This document shows, in pieces, positions 32,112 to 32,770 of a stretch of 32,770 bases of DNA (positions are counted from its first letter, which is position 1; every line of letters begins with the position of its first letter). The notes beneath the pieces are model-generated. The model was not told where the DNA came from, searched no databases, and saw nothing but the letters and a program-made list of their open reading frames with translations. The stretch spans positions 1 to 32,770 of the forward strand of contig JBIIYJ010000022.1 of assembly GCA_044346855.1 (NCBI GenBank), given 5' to 3'. The position numbers were made by a program, and so were the translations under genes. Source of the stretch: CAIKKV01 sp044346855 (GTDB taxonomy: Bacteria; Verrucomicrobiota; Kiritimatiellia; CAIKKV01).

Positions 32112-32770
32112 CAGTTGAACCGCATATAAAGGATTTTATAACTCCGTTCGCTGCCCTCGCGCTCATAGCCCACGAACCCCTTGAGCACGTCCCACCGTTT
32201 GGACCCATTATCCTTGGAGCCGCCCCAGGAAACAAGCGGAAAGACAGACGTGTGTGCATAGCCCTCCCCGCGCTGCCGGCGGAACAGCCCCCACAACAGT
32301 TCGTCGGTCACATCCTTTCCTGCCCGCTCATGCGTATACAGGGTCCAGAACGGGGCGTAAAGCCGCTCCACGGCTGGAACAGGCGAGGCCGGCCACAATT
32401 CCAGGGTGTGGAACTGCAGGCGGTCGTCCGAGCGCTCGTAGGTGGCCAGCGGCCAGATCCGGACGCGCCGGGCGCGGGCGGGGCCGGGAACGGCCGGCCG
32501 GTCAAACTGCCGCTCGTCGTAATAAAACGGGACCACCCAGCGGCGCGACACCGTCCGCTTCGGCTCCACCGTCGTGGTCGCCTTGCCGATGGGCCACAGC
32601 ACGAAGCGGCTCGAGAGGCCCGGCCGTTCGCGCTGGCCGTAGAAAGGCCAGACATAGGTCAGCCTGTCGGTCCCGCCGCGCTTGACCTGGACAAACGGCC
32701 AGGGAGCCATCCACTCCCGCACCTCTCCCGCCCGGGTATAGCGGAAGAAGGGCGGGACCGCCATCCAGGT
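32111..32770 (-). CDS. WP-repeat protein upstream of mlaE, N-terminally truncated by the window
   Basis: The last 219 codons of a gene whose start is past the right edge; the ATG at 32764 is preceded by two further in-frame codons, so it is probably internal. The sequence has a recurring beta-strand motif with Trp-Pro: APWPF, YVWPFYGQ, VLWPIG, (W)VVPFYY, RIWPLATYE, LELWP, spaced about 15-30 residues, with aromatic-rich strands (FVLWP, YAPFWTLY, SVFPLVSW). This suggests a repetitive beta-structure, perhaps a propeller or barrel. Numbering from 32764, W-P pairs are near residues 22, 39, 57, 104 and 124. No enzyme motif found. It shares the mla operon (stop overlaps the mlaE start), hinting at an envelope or lipid-related role. 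Function unknown. Confidence 0.65.
   Translation of the reverse strand, partial: TWMAVPPFFRYTRAGEVREWMAPWPFVQVKRGGTDRLTYVWPFYGQRERPGLSSRFVLWPIGKATTTVEPKRTVSRRWVVPFYYDERQFDRPAVPGPARARRVRIWPLATYERSDDRLQFHTLELWPASPVPAVERLYAPFWTLYTHERAGKDVTDELLWGLFRRQRGEGYAHTSVFPLVSWGGSKDNGSKRWDVLKGFVGYEREGSERSYKILYMRFN

Overview
This is a GC-rich, gene-dense stretch of bacterial chromosome. I see no rRNA, tRNA, CRISPR array, insertion sequence or phage gene. The gene content suggests a PVC-superphylum bacterium, most likely a Kiritimatiellia- or Verrucomicrobia/Lentisphaera-like polysaccharide degrader. The signs are a Minf_1886-family protein, many unusual carbohydrate-active enzymes without SusC/SusD, a sodium-solute symporter with its small partner protein, a heparinase II/III-like lyase, and an Mla-type lipid transporter typical of a diderm cell. 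The taxonomic call is inference; no marker gene is present.

Layout. 1-1250 (minus): a truncated OFA-type MFS transporter preceded by a secreted Sel1-repeat protein. 1336-7298 (plus): a compact run of a small membrane protein, a HIT hydrolase, a Minf_1886-family protein, a secreted two-module M16 peptidase, a GalM-like epimerase and a Methyltransf_32-like methyltransferase. 7304-9280 (minus): a LacI-family regulator, an orphan Hpt phosphotransfer protein and GmhA, closely packed. 9531-13055 (minus): a beta-helix protein followed by an L-arabinose/L-fucose isomerase-like enzyme. 13186-18473 (plus): a methyltransferase, an alpha/alpha-barrel carbohydrate enzyme, a striking hexamer-based inverted repeat, then a promoter driving a 56-residue membrane protein, an SSS symporter and a sialidase-like Asp-box protein. 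18525-20945 (plus): a PD-(D/E)XK nuclease fused to an XPD/DinG-type Fe-S helicase. 20949-21557 (minus): an unrecognised acidic protein, divergent from lon (21725-24166, plus). 24170-28437 (minus): a GHL6/GH156-like glycosidase translationally coupled to a heparinase II/III-like protein. 28554-29429 (plus): an EamA transporter. 29433-32770 (minus): a partial WP-repeat protein followed by mlaE, mlaF and mlaD.

How the genes fit together. About 8.3-18.5 kb reads as a sugar-utilisation locus: a regulator, an isomerase, carbohydrate-cleaving enzymes on divergent operons, and a sodium-coupled importer. The glycosidase/lyase pair at 24-28 kb looks like a second uptake or degradation unit. The last operon is an envelope phospholipid-transport ABC system. 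All four convergent gene pairs have only 3-5 bp between stop codons, so transcripts probably overlap. The most interesting items are the hexamer inverted repeat at 15.3 kb, the nuclease-helicase fusion, the orphan Hpt gene, the GH156-like enzyme and the symporter small-protein pair.
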